A DNA stretch of 7,375 bases from the NCBI GenBank assembly GCA_903872255.1, contig CAIQJW010000189.1, positions 1 to 7,375 of the forward strand. Direction: 5' to 3'. The translations under genes were made by a program, and so were the position numbers. The notes under the pieces are model-generated. The model had not been told where the DNA came from. It ran no database searches and saw only the letters and a list, made by a program, of their open reading frames with translations. Positions 1-6,511 of this stretch are shown here, in pieces (the first letter of the stretch is position 1; the number at the start of each line of letters is the position of its first letter). This DNA comes from an uncultured delta proteobacterium. GTDB taxonomy: Bacteria; Desulfobacterota; Syntrophorhabdia; Syntrophorhabdales; Syntrophorhabdaceae.

Positions 1-1223
1 GCAAATATCTCAGTACCCGCATTCACCGAGTCCCTAGCGCTGACGAGGGCCTTCTCCCAGGCATGCATTTCGCAACAATATAATATCTTCTTGATCCTCT
101 CCTTGATGAACAACCGTTGGAAACTATTGTAATAAATATGCCCCATGAGCCCCACATGACCAGCGAAAGATGAATACCAATCGTCTTTGAAAATGTCATA
201 AACATTGCTCCCCTGCAATGAATTGAGTCGGGCAATATTCTTTTCCACAAATTTAAATTTTATGGCCATTGACAGCATTGAGATGAGCGATTGCAACAGG
301 GACCACCAGGTGATGAATTCTTCCAGGAAAAACAATGTTTCCCCATTCTTGATGAATTCCCTGGCATATGCAATCGACATGTCAAGCGACATGGAATTAT
401 TTTCAACATACATACATACCCATAAAACCTTCACCCCATCCACTCGTAGCTTATCCTGGAGGCCGGAATAGTATTTATTTGCAAAAACGCCATTATCAGC
501 CGACGCTTTATCGATATTAGGGTAATAGGTGATGATGGCAATATCGCTGTCTGCAGTTATTTGCCGGCCTCTCAATTGTCCTAGCTTGCTCTTAATCTTC
601 GACATCCTCATGGCGATGGAAAGAGCAACGAAACAATTATGTGCCAAATGTTTCATAAGAGGAATTCGTTGGAATTCCCGGAAATATGATTTGATGTCTG
701 AATCTTTCCTTGTCGGCATTATCCGAAAACTTATATGATTATTTCCGGCGTGGTTACGCAGGGCATTTTTCAATTTATCACTTCTGCAGCCGAAATATAT
801 GGTGTTTATGTCCTTTTCTGCAAGGAGTCTCAGGACAGTCTCAAACTGCACGAGTTTCTGAAATGAATCCGTCTTGAAGGTGTTCTTTTCGGCAATAAGG
901 CTGAACCACCAGGCAGAAGCCGTGTCATCGATTGAAAAATATTCTTTTAAGGTTTTCCCCCGTATTAGATGAACCCGTGACAGATTTGAAACGAATTCTA
1001 TATATTTCCCTCTCAATTGTTCGGCTGTTTCATTGACCAGTCTTGCGGTATTCAAAACGTCCAGAGTATATACTTTGCCGGGATTTATAGTGCGTGCGAC
1101 GTCTCCAATCTTCTTTGTATCTGAAGTAAGCGGGAACAGTGACACGCAACCTGCCTCTTCAGAAAAAACTTTGCCTATATTCTTCTCATCTATTGAGGAA
1201 TCGAAAATAACCAGGCAATTCAT
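1..1223 (-). CDS. TIGR04326-like surface carbohydrate biosynthesis protein, C-terminus cut by window edge
   Basis: An open frame starts at ATG 1223-1221 and runs 407 codons without a stop to the left edge, so the C-terminus is missing. It begins MNCLVIFDSS. Visible landmarks are AWWFSLIAEKNTFK (about residues 104-117), ITYYPNID (231-238), NKYYSGLQDKL (249-259) and CCEMHAWEKAL (383-393). From memory, the WW..L.AEKN, Tyr-Tyr/Trp-G-L and E...WEKAL blocks match the TIGR04326 surface carbohydrate family, whose members sit in O-antigen, sialic-acid-like and capsule loci and may be glycosyltransferase-like; their biochemistry is not firmly known to me. A hydrophobic stretch around 303-322 could be membrane-associated. 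The Shine-Dalgarno is weak (GGGTG just upstream). It lies 54 bases after the B12 radical SAM gene and is probably co-transcribed with it. It looks more AT-rich than genes 2-6. I am confident it is a real gene and moderately confident of the family. Confidence 0.75.
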   Translation of the reverse strand, partial: MNCLVIFDSSIDEKNIGKVFSEEAGCVSLFPLTSDTKKIGDVARTINPGKVYTLDVLNTARLVNETAEQLRGKYIEFVSNLSRVHLIRGKTLKEYFSIDDTASAWWFSLIAEKNTFKTDSFQKLVQFETVLRLLAEKDINTIYFGCRSDKLKNALRNHAGNNHISFRIMPTRKDSDIKSYFREFQRIPLMKHLAHNCFVALSIAMRMSKIKSKLGQLRGRQITADSDIAIITYYPNIDKASADNGVFANKYYSGLQDKLRVDGVKVLWVCMYVENNSMSLDMSIAYAREFIKNGETLFFLEEFITWWSLLQSLISMLSMAIKFKFVEKNIARLNSLQGSNVYDIFKDDWYSSFAGHVGLMGHIYYNSFQRLFIKERIKKILYCCEMHAWEKALVSARDSVNAGTEIF

Positions 1224-1277
1224 TTTGCACCCGATAAGGTGAAGGTATTTGAGGTTTTATAGAACATTTCAGAAGTA
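1224..1277. other. Longest intergenic gap (54 bases), no clear signal
   Basis: This is the only gap in the window above 20 bases. It contains no strong promoter pair and no terminator-like hairpin with a T-run. On the minus strand a CACC/GGTG pairing with a six-base loop overlaps the weak Shine-Dalgarno of the left-edge gene, but four base pairs are too few to call a structure. The gap is compatible with simple read-through from the B12 radical SAM gene. Confidence 0.5.
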
Positions 1278-2759
1278 TTACAGATAGTGTCGATAGAATT
1301 CAGTCTTCAGTTCGTCAAAGACCTCGTTCCCCTCGGAATCGAATCTTTCTGCCTTTCTGATGAGATCAAACTTCTCCCGGGGCATTTTTGCATAAAGCGG
1401 AAATGTTCTCTGAAGACCTTTCAACTCGTCGTACGTTATCGAATTCATCTTCAGGGGTACTGCGTCGAGTAGTTGATGGACCTTGTCGTCCCTGTTCAGA
1501 TACCCTTTCTCGAGACAATATTCATACAGTCTCGTACCCCTGTATGGAGTGAAGAGATAGACGTTCATGGTGGCAGGATTGATCTGCCTGTTGACCTCAA
1601 TAGTGTCGAATATCAGTTCCCGGGTCTCATCGGGAAAACCTATGATGTTGTTCACGGTATACGCGATCCCCTCTTTCTCCACTATCCTGAAGGCCTCCAG
1701 CATCCGCGCATTAGTATAGTTCCGGTTGAGGACCCTCGACCGGAACTCCTCGTTGCCGTGTTCGATCCCGAATTGCATGTTCTGACAGTTCATATCTTTC
1801 AGAAGCTTTATCTTTTCCTCGGTAACGGTTTCGGGTCGGGATTGGCACCAGAAGGGAAGTCCGATCTTACTGTACCGCGTGGCAAATTCATGAAGTTCTT
1901 CCATGGGCTTCGCAAGAAAGGACTCGGCGTTAAAGTTTATATAGTCGGGTTTGTATTTCTCAACGAGGTGGTTTATCTCCTCTATGACGCGTTTCACATC
2001 CTTCCGTCTATAATAGTTCCCGCAACCCTGTTCCTTGAAGAGCCTGCGCAGATGGGGCGCCTCACAATAAGTGCAGTCGTAGGGGCACCCCCTGTCTATC
2101 TCGACATGGATCATCGTATAGATCTTGCCCTGCATAGGGCGAAAGAGTCTCTTTCTATCGAAGATATCATAATCAATATATGGGAGTCCGTTGATGTCAG
2201 TGAGGGTTCTCATCGGGTTCCTGATCACCGTCGAGCCTTTTTTCACCCAGAGATTTTGAACGGACGAATAGTCGTCCCCAGCGCTGAGGCGCTCGCACAA
2301 CTCCACCAGTGCATCTTCTCCTTCCCCGATACATATCATGTCGATGTGCTCCTGCCCTATAACCTCTTCAGGAGAGAAGGTCACGAAAACACCGCCCGCG
2401 ATGACGGGTGCACTGTAGTCCTTTATGGCGGCAAGAAGAGATTTGCCCAGATCGTAGGTATCCTCCACAAGCGTGATGGCGATCAGGTCGGGGCGGTAGC
2501 TTTCGACCATTGCGGCAAGATCCTCGTACATGTCCGATTCCTTGTAGAAGACCCCCTTCTCCTTATAGCTGAAAGGCCTGAGTTGAAGCAGGTCGACCTT
2601 TTTCTGCTCGAAGTTAGTCTCCTCCCAGTTGTAGTATGTCGTGTCGAACAACTTGACATCGAAACCTTTTTGCTTCAGGCAGGGCGCGAGCAGCGACAGA
2701 TTGATTGGCACCAGTGTGGCCATCTCGGTATTGGGGTAAATAAAGAGCACTTTAAACAT
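1278..2759 (-). CDS. Cobalamin-binding radical SAM protein
   Basis: 493 residues, a typical length for B12-binding radical SAM (class B-type) proteins. Residues 1-165 form a Rossmann-like cobalamin-binding domain: the N-terminal strand KVLFIYPN, then DLIAITLV (91-98), PVIAGGVF (118-125) and ICIGEGEDAL (142-151). The radical SAM domain follows at about 215-420, with the CxxxCxxC cluster motif at Cys225, Cys229 and Cys232 (GCPYDCTYC) and later barrel strands such as NIIGFPDET (371-379). The classic DxHxxG cobalamin-ligand motif is not seen, as in many members of this family. Relatives C-methylate unreactive carbons or perform other radical chemistry, often on sugars or phosphonates; the substrate here is unknown. 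The ATG at 2759-2757 is preceded by AGGGA with 7 bases spacing, which supports this start. It follows the methyltransferase gene by 15 bases. Its location in a polysaccharide operon suggests modification of a sugar precursor; that role is inference. Confidence 0.92.
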   Translation of the reverse strand: MFKVLFIYPNTEMATLVPINLSLLAPCLKQKGFDVKLFDTTYYNWEETNFEQKKVDLLQLRPFSYKEKGVFYKESDMYEDLAAMVESYRPDLIAITLVEDTYDLGKSLLAAIKDYSAPVIAGGVFVTFSPEEVIGQEHIDMICIGEGEDALVELCERLSAGDDYSSVQNLWVKKGSTVIRNPMRTLTDINGLPYIDYDIFDRKRLFRPMQGKIYTMIHVEIDRGCPYDCTYCEAPHLRRLFKEQGCGNYYRRKDVKRVIEEINHLVEKYKPDYINFNAESFLAKPMEELHEFATRYSKIGLPFWCQSRPETVTEEKIKLLKDMNCQNMQFGIEHGNEEFRSRVLNRNYTNARMLEAFRIVEKEGIAYTVNNIIGFPDETRELIFDTIEVNRQINPATMNVYLFTPYRGTRLYEYCLEKGYLNRDDKVHQLLDAVPLKMNSITYDELKGLQRTFPLYAKMPREKFDLIRKAERFDSEGNEVFDELKTEFYRHYL

Positions 2760-2766
2760 TAAACCA

Positions 2767-2771
2767 TCCCT
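2767..2771 (-). promoter_or_regulatory. Ribosome binding site of the B12 radical SAM gene
   Basis: The minus strand reads AGGGA, then 7 bases, then ATG (2759-2757). It is one of the clearest Shine-Dalgarno sequences in the window and fixes the start of the cobalamin-binding radical SAM gene. Its presence fits a gene that follows a short 15-base gap rather than an overlapping stop codon. Confidence 0.7.
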
Positions 2772-2774
2772 GGA

Positions 2775-3668
2775 TTATGTATTTGTCGTCAGGGGCCGGT
2801 CATCCCAGTCCTGATACCTGTCAGACACGGTCCTGTCCTTCTCCAGCACCGCCCCCCAGAAACCTTCGAAATCGGTTCTTCTCCAGAACCAGGCGAGGAC
2901 ATTGCTGACAAGAAGCCATCGCCTGGGATACTGGTAATATATATGGCTCGATACGACATTCCAGCCCGAATGTAGGAACAACAAACTCCAGTCTTCCGGG
3001 CTTAATTCGAAAATATGCTCGTCCTCTGCAAATATCGGCCCCGAAGATCCGTGACGCACGTGATGAAGCCCCACACGGCTCTGCTTGAGATAAGGAACGG
3101 TAATCAGCATCCTGTCACACCTTGATCTGACTGCAAGACGCCGGAAGAACATGGCAGGATCATGAAGGTGTTCCACCATTTCGAAGGAAGTGAAGAGGTC
3201 AATCTTCCTTTCTCCAAGGTCGAGGTCCTCGGCACGACAGAGCACCCCGTCCAGACCGCGCTGCCTGATCTTTTCAATGGCACGTGGATCAAGGTTAACG
3301 CTTACCGTATCGAGCTGAAGATTCCCTCCCGCCAAGGCCTTTAAGTAAAGCATATGGGTGCCGGCGGAATCGCCTATATCAACCACGGTCGCCGCATTCG
3401 AGACCACGCTCTTTAACATCTCGAGCATCAGGCGGCACTGAAAGGCTTGCAGTGTTCTCCGTTTCAGTTCGATGTATGCGTCAAAGACATCCTTCTCACT
3501 CTCTTCCTGTCGGGAAATATCGGGAATGATCTCTCTAAGGCGGGCCACAAGATCTTTCAGGCCATTCTGCCCGTAGGTCATTCTGATCGACCACGCACTA
3601 ACGCCCTCAAGAAGTGAGTTTATGTCGATACCCAACACCCGGGCAACTGCCTTGACAGCTGATCTCAT
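2775..3668 (-). CDS. Class I SAM-dependent methyltransferase
   Basis: 297 residues from the ATG at 3668-3666. A longer frame opens at 3725, but the inner ATG forms an ATGA overlap with the stop of the aminotransferase gene and is the better start. Residues 1-90 are a mainly helical leader. The methyltransferase fold follows: motif I VVDIGDSAGTH (95-105), an acidic strand end SVNLDP (123-128), and the post-motif segment DLFTSFEMVEHLHDP (157-171), typical of the Methyltransf_11/23 type. The segment MLITVPYL (187-194) is a later core strand. The C-terminus carries an aromatic-rich stretch (WLLVSNVLAWFWRR, 251-264). Such enzymes in surface polysaccharide loci usually O- or N-methylate a sugar or cap a glycan, but some act on small precursors. 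The own Shine-Dalgarno is poor (GGAC about 12 bases upstream), so translation probably depends on coupling to the upstream aminotransferase gene. The acceptor is unknown. Confidence 0.88.
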   Translation of the reverse strand: MRSAVKAVARVLGIDINSLLEGVSAWSIRMTYGQNGLKDLVARLREIIPDISRQEESEKDVFDAYIELKRRTLQAFQCRLMLEMLKSVVSNAATVVDIGDSAGTHMLYLKALAGGNLQLDTVSVNLDPRAIEKIRQRGLDGVLCRAEDLDLGERKIDLFTSFEMVEHLHDPAMFFRRLAVRSRCDRMLITVPYLKQSRVGLHHVRHGSSGPIFAEDEHIFELSPEDWSLLFLHSGWNVVSSHIYYQYPRRWLLVSNVLAWFWRRTDFEGFWGAVLEKDRTVSDRYQDWDDRPLTTNT

Positions 3669-4741
3669 CTTTGATCGTCCATGATTCTCTGTATGGTTCC
3701 GACTACCTTCGACATGGCATCCCACGGGCCCACACTGAGTCGTGTGTAATTCTCAAGACCATCGATGTTCAGCATGCCCCGAACCAGGACCCCATCCGAT
3801 GCTAGTGCCTCAAGAATAGGCGTTTTCAACGTTCCAAAATCAACGTGGATGAAATTTGTCATGGTTCGGATCACGGAAAAACCGATATCGATGAAAAAGT
3901 CTTCGAGACGCTCTCGTCCCCTGACGGTCTCCCGCGCATATTCTTCGGCAAGATGCCAGTTATCGATGACTTTGCACGCCATCAGAAGACCAAGGGAATT
4001 GACCTCGTACATGGGACGAAACCTTGTCAGAAGGGAAATGACATCCCTGTGTCCCAGGGCATACCCGACACGCAGGCCTGCCATACCGGCAACTTTCGAA
4101 AACGTCCTTGCCACTATGATATTGGGATGATCAGCCATAATCTCCAATGCCGTGTAAGGACAAAAACCGTAATACGCCTCGTCTATCAAAAGAGGAACGC
4201 GATGCTGCGCCGCCGCATCGGCTATCCTGCAGACGGCATCGTTCCCGAGATAGGTCCCCGTGGGACTGTTCGGGTTAGCCATTATGATCAGCGCGGTATC
4301 CTTATCGATGAGGCCCATGATTTTTTCGGCATCGGTCTTCAGGGTCGAATCATAGCTAACACCCGCCATTCGTGCACCGAAAAGACCTCCATATACGGTA
4401 ACCATTGCAAAGGTAGGATCAAGATAGATAACCCTGTCACCGGGATTTACGAAGACTTCGAAACAATGACGAATCGCCGCATCGGAACCTGCGGTGAGAA
4501 GGATATTATCTATCTCCAGATTATGAAAACCTGCCAGCCTTTTATATAACGGGAAAACCTCGGGATAGGCCTGCACCATCTCCTCGCTTATGCCATTGAT
4601 GAATTCCTTCCAGATCACCTGCGGAAAAGGCGAGATCCGTTCATTCTTGTCCAGGCGTAATTTTTCGAGCCGTGTGGCCTCGTCGGGTTTTACCCGCCAG
4701 ACATCTTCGATCTCTTTACGATATCTTATAAACGAGCTCAT
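3665..4741 (-). CDS. HisC-like PLP-dependent aminotransferase (fold type I)
   Basis: 358 residues, the normal length for HisC/CobD-type aminotransferases. Landmarks are LDKNERISPFP (30-40, the place of the N-terminal NENPYGPSP-type loop of HisC), the phosphate-cradle region LLTAGSDAAI (81-90), MANPNSPTG (154-162), LLIDEAYYGF (184-193) with the PLP-ring Asp187, TFSK (213-216) with Lys216 as the probable Schiff-base lysine, GLRVGYALG (222-230) and NYTRLSVG (331-338), whose Arg334 would bind the substrate carboxylate. All catalytic landmarks look intact. A role in histidine synthesis is unlikely, since no his genes are nearby. HisC relatives in polysaccharide or phosphonate loci act as aminotransferases or decarboxylases on phosphorylated or keto substrates; which applies here is not visible. 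It follows the SPASM gene by 20 bases and overlaps the methyltransferase start by ATGA. Its own ribosome binding site (AAGGA about 16 bases upstream) is too distant to be strong. Confidence 0.9.
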   Translation of the reverse strand: MSSFIRYRKEIEDVWRVKPDEATRLEKLRLDKNERISPFPQVIWKEFINGISEEMVQAYPEVFPLYKRLAGFHNLEIDNILLTAGSDAAIRHCFEVFVNPGDRVIYLDPTFAMVTVYGGLFGARMAGVSYDSTLKTDAEKIMGLIDKDTALIIMANPNSPTGTYLGNDAVCRIADAAAQHRVPLLIDEAYYGFCPYTALEIMADHPNIIVARTFSKVAGMAGLRVGYALGHRDVISLLTRFRPMYEVNSLGLLMACKVIDNWHLAEEYARETVRGRERLEDFFIDIGFSVIRTMTNFIHVDFGTLKTPILEALASDGVLVRGMLNIDGLENYTRLSVGPWDAMSKVVGTIQRIMDDQR

Positions 4742-4761
4742 TGGTTATGTTTGTCCATCCT

Positions 4762-5745
4762 TCACTTGAGGAGCTTCACTATCTGTGTTGTCCTCCAGGG
4801 GCAGCCTTTACATGCCGCCACCTCGTGAGACCTACCTGCGCGGTGATGCTCCCTGGCCTCCTTAACGAGCGGGTCCTGCCATGAGGACAAGACCGTTCGG
4901 GTCCTGACATTCCCCGGAGACAGAAGCCTGAAATCGTCATTGTTGCACGCCATGATGGTACCGTCCCATTCAATCGTCATGCGTTGCCAGAGTTGTGGAC
5001 AGGCCCAATCATCCCGGACAATATCGATGTTTCTTTCGATTACTTCTTTGAAATCAACAGCGCCCACTTCATCACAGCGCGATGACCAGAACCGCGTATA
5101 ATCCTCCATATCCAGGCCCGGCAACCTCACGGTCTGCACACGCACTTTGGGATTCGGGTATCCCCTCTCTCCCCTCAAGGCCATAAGCTTTTCAATGTTC
5201 TTCAGTATACGATCGTACTTAGCTCCCCGGCGTTCCCGTTCGAAGGATACGGGGTCGGTACCGTCCACTGAGACGGAGATCCTGTCGAGACCGGCGTCCA
5301 TGAGCCTTAAGGACATGTCTTCAGACAAAAGCATCCCGTTCGTGTTCATATATATGTCGAGGACCCCTTTTGACTTGGCATAGGCGACCATCTCGACCAC
5401 CTGAGGATGCAAAAGCGGCTCTCCACGATAGCTCAATTTTACTCCCCAAAGTTTTCCCTCTTCTCCTTCATCGATGATCTTCTTAAAAAGCTCCATCTCC
5501 ATGTCGCCCATCTGGTCCTTTGTCAAAAGAGGCAGCTTATCGCAAAAAGTGCATCGGAGATTGCACCGGTTCGTTATTTCGATGTCCAGATGCATGGGGA
5601 AATCGCGAAGAATAAACCCCGCCGGGTTCTCCAACCAACACCGTCTATATTCGACATACTCCGCGGTGCTCTCCCGCGGTACCGAACTGCCGCTCAAAGA
5701 GGTGAAATTAGCGTTACCAAAGGCTTTTATTGCGTGTTCAGTCAT
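4762..5745 (-). CDS. Radical SAM/SPASM domain protein
   Basis: 327 residues from ATG 5745-5743. A GTG at 5751 would add two residues, but AGGTGA sits right for the ATG. The radical SAM motif CNLRCTFC gives Cys61, Cys65 and Cys68, following LDIEITNR (53-60). SYRGEPLLHP (105-114) is the usual GGEP-like SAM-binding region, and ISVSVDGTDP (156-165) is another barrel strand. The C-terminal part is a short SPASM/twitch-like region: CPQLWQ (Cys249), WDGTIMACNND (Cys267), then ACKGCPW (Cys312, Cys315), enough for one auxiliary [4Fe-4S] cluster. Relatives include peptide-maturing enzymes, anaerobic sulfatase-maturing enzymes and sugar-acting dehydrogenases. No precursor peptide gene lies nearby, and the setting argues for a sugar or small-molecule substrate; that is inference. 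The start overlaps the end of the cytidylyltransferase gene by 8 bases. Confidence 0.92.
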   Translation of the reverse strand: MTEHAIKAFGNANFTSLSGSSVPRESTAEYVEYRRCWLENPAGFILRDFPMHLDIEITNRCNLRCTFCDKLPLLTKDQMGDMEMELFKKIIDEGEEGKLWGVKLSYRGEPLLHPQVVEMVAYAKSKGVLDIYMNTNGMLLSEDMSLRLMDAGLDRISVSVDGTDPVSFERERRGAKYDRILKNIEKLMALRGERGYPNPKVRVQTVRLPGLDMEDYTRFWSSRCDEVGAVDFKEVIERNIDIVRDDWACPQLWQRMTIEWDGTIMACNNDDFRLLSPGNVRTRTVLSSWQDPLVKEAREHHRAGRSHEVAACKGCPWRTTQIVKLLK

Positions 5746-6511
5746 GCTCACCTGCTATATCGTAGGGGGAAAATGCCTCGGAAAATCCGTTTTGCCTCAA
5801 CCAGTATTCGACTCCGGGAACCTGCCATTCAAAATCGATGTCGCATCCACCTGTCTGTTTGAGGGGATAAATCTTCTGTCCCATCCATTTTTGTGGAAGC
5901 AAACCTTCCTCCAGATTTTCCAGGCACCGCGGCCTCACAATGGATACGCAAACGTCCGCAAACCACACGTCGCCCTGAGAATCGCGATCGCAATTCAAGG
6001 TGGCCGGGTCTCCGAAGGTTTCAAAAGGAACGAAGGGGTGCAAAAGCCCGTCGCTTCCGATCTTGCGTGCGCGTAAAGGGCTCCACATATTGTAGCATGA
6101 GACAGTGACCGCAGAATCCAGTCCGGGATTGGCGCGCAGCGCCTTAATGCCCTCGTCGATCGTCGATGACAGGATGGTGGCGGCGTTGCAGAACAGAAGA
6201 ACCATAAGTTCCAGCGACTCTCCCTGCGGTAAACTTTCCTTGATGACCTTGTAACCGTGAACGTAGGCATGCTCTCCAAGGGCGTTTTTTGACGCCAGCT
6301 CCGGCGGTCTAATAATAATCTCCGCTCCGTGTTTTCTTCCAGCCTCCATGATGCGCTCATCGTCGGTAGATACATAAACCTTGTCTACGCTTTTTGCGTT
6401 CAGAGCCGCTAGCAATGGATATTCCATGAGTGGCCTGCCCAAAACAGGGTACAGATTTTTACCCGGAAAGCCTATGCTGCCTTTTCTGCCAAGTAATAGA
6501 CCTGCTATCAT
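5738..6511 (-). CDS. Divergent acylneuraminate-type cytidylyltransferase (NeuA-like)
   Basis: 257 residues, slightly longer than the usual 220-230 of CMP-sialate synthetases. The N-terminus GLLLGRKGSIGFPGKN (4-19) matches the nucleotide-binding RxGSKGxPxKN motif, except that Ile13 stands where the family usually has Lys. VYVSTDDERI (45-54) and RPPELASKNA (68-77) are typical family strands. The block that normally reads LLQPTSPLR is LLFCNAATIL here (105-114). The metal-binding DID is kept (CDIDFEW, Asp224 and Asp226). CMP-sialate synthetases make CMP-activated 2-keto acids such as sialic, legionaminic or pseudaminic acid from CTP in the cytoplasm. The fold assignment is solid, but the altered motifs make the exact acid uncertain. 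AAAGGA with 8 bases spacing supports the start. It overlaps the flippase stop by ATGA and the SPASM gene by 8 bases. Confidence 0.85.
   Translation of the reverse strand: MIAGLLLGRKGSIGFPGKNLYPVLGRPLMEYPLLAALNAKSVDKVYVSTDDERIMEAGRKHGAEIIIRPPELASKNALGEHAYVHGYKVIKESLPQGESLELMVLLFCNAATILSSTIDEGIKALRANPGLDSAVTVSCYNMWSPLRARKIGSDGLLHPFVPFETFGDPATLNCDRDSQGDVWFADVCVSIVRPRCLENLEEGLLPQKWMGQKIYPLKQTGGCDIDFEWQVPGVEYWLRQNGFSEAFSPYDIAGEHD
5748..5753 (-). promoter_or_regulatory. Ribosome binding site deciding the SPASM protein start
   Basis: The minus strand reads AGGTGA, then GC, then ATG at 5745-5743. A GTG lies inside this motif at 5751-5749 and opens the same frame two codons earlier, but it has no properly spaced Shine-Dalgarno. 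The ATG is therefore the preferred start. The site lies inside the last codons of the cytidylyltransferase gene. Confidence 0.55.

Noticed and set aside
23..250. A 75-codon minus-strand frame at the left edge
   Set aside because: It is in a different phase from the long left-edge gene, which remains open across the same bases and has family-like motifs there.
1224..1277. Possible promoter or terminator in the 54-base gap
   Set aside because: There is no -35/-10 pair with proper spacing, and the only hairpin has a four-base-pair stem without a T-run.
315..1446. Seven GAATTC hexamers in the left 1.45 kb (at 315, 354, 662, 672, 993, 1296 and 1441), including a repeated TGATGAATTC 39 bases apart
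   Set aside because: It is more than chance predicts, but several sites are simply Glu-Phe codon pairs (REFIK, EEFIT, IEFVS), the flanks differ, and there is no regular spacing. I see no functional array.
1473..2762. A 429-codon plus-strand open frame antisense to the B12 radical SAM gene
   Set aside because: Its translation has no recognisable domain, while the opposite strand encodes a full radical SAM protein with all motifs. Long antisense frames are a common by-product of codon bias.
3669..3725. A 19-residue N-terminal extension of the methyltransferase starting at 3725
   Set aside because: The extension lies inside the aminotransferase gene and has an unremarkable sequence; the inner ATG with the ATGA overlap is the more natural start.
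3845..4549. A 234-codon plus-strand open frame antisense to the aminotransferase gene
   Set aside because: No family motif is visible and it lies wholly within a gene with intact PLP-enzyme motifs; it is a shadow.
4738..4758. A six-codon mini frame (MDKHNQ) whose stop overlaps the aminotransferase start
   Set aside because: It could in principle act as a coupling leader, but its Shine-Dalgarno-like AAGG touches the ATG directly, leaving no spacing, so it is probably chance.
5474..6076. A 200-codon plus-strand frame spanning the cytidylyltransferase and SPASM junction
   Set aside because: It crosses two well-supported minus-strand genes and shows no motif of its own.
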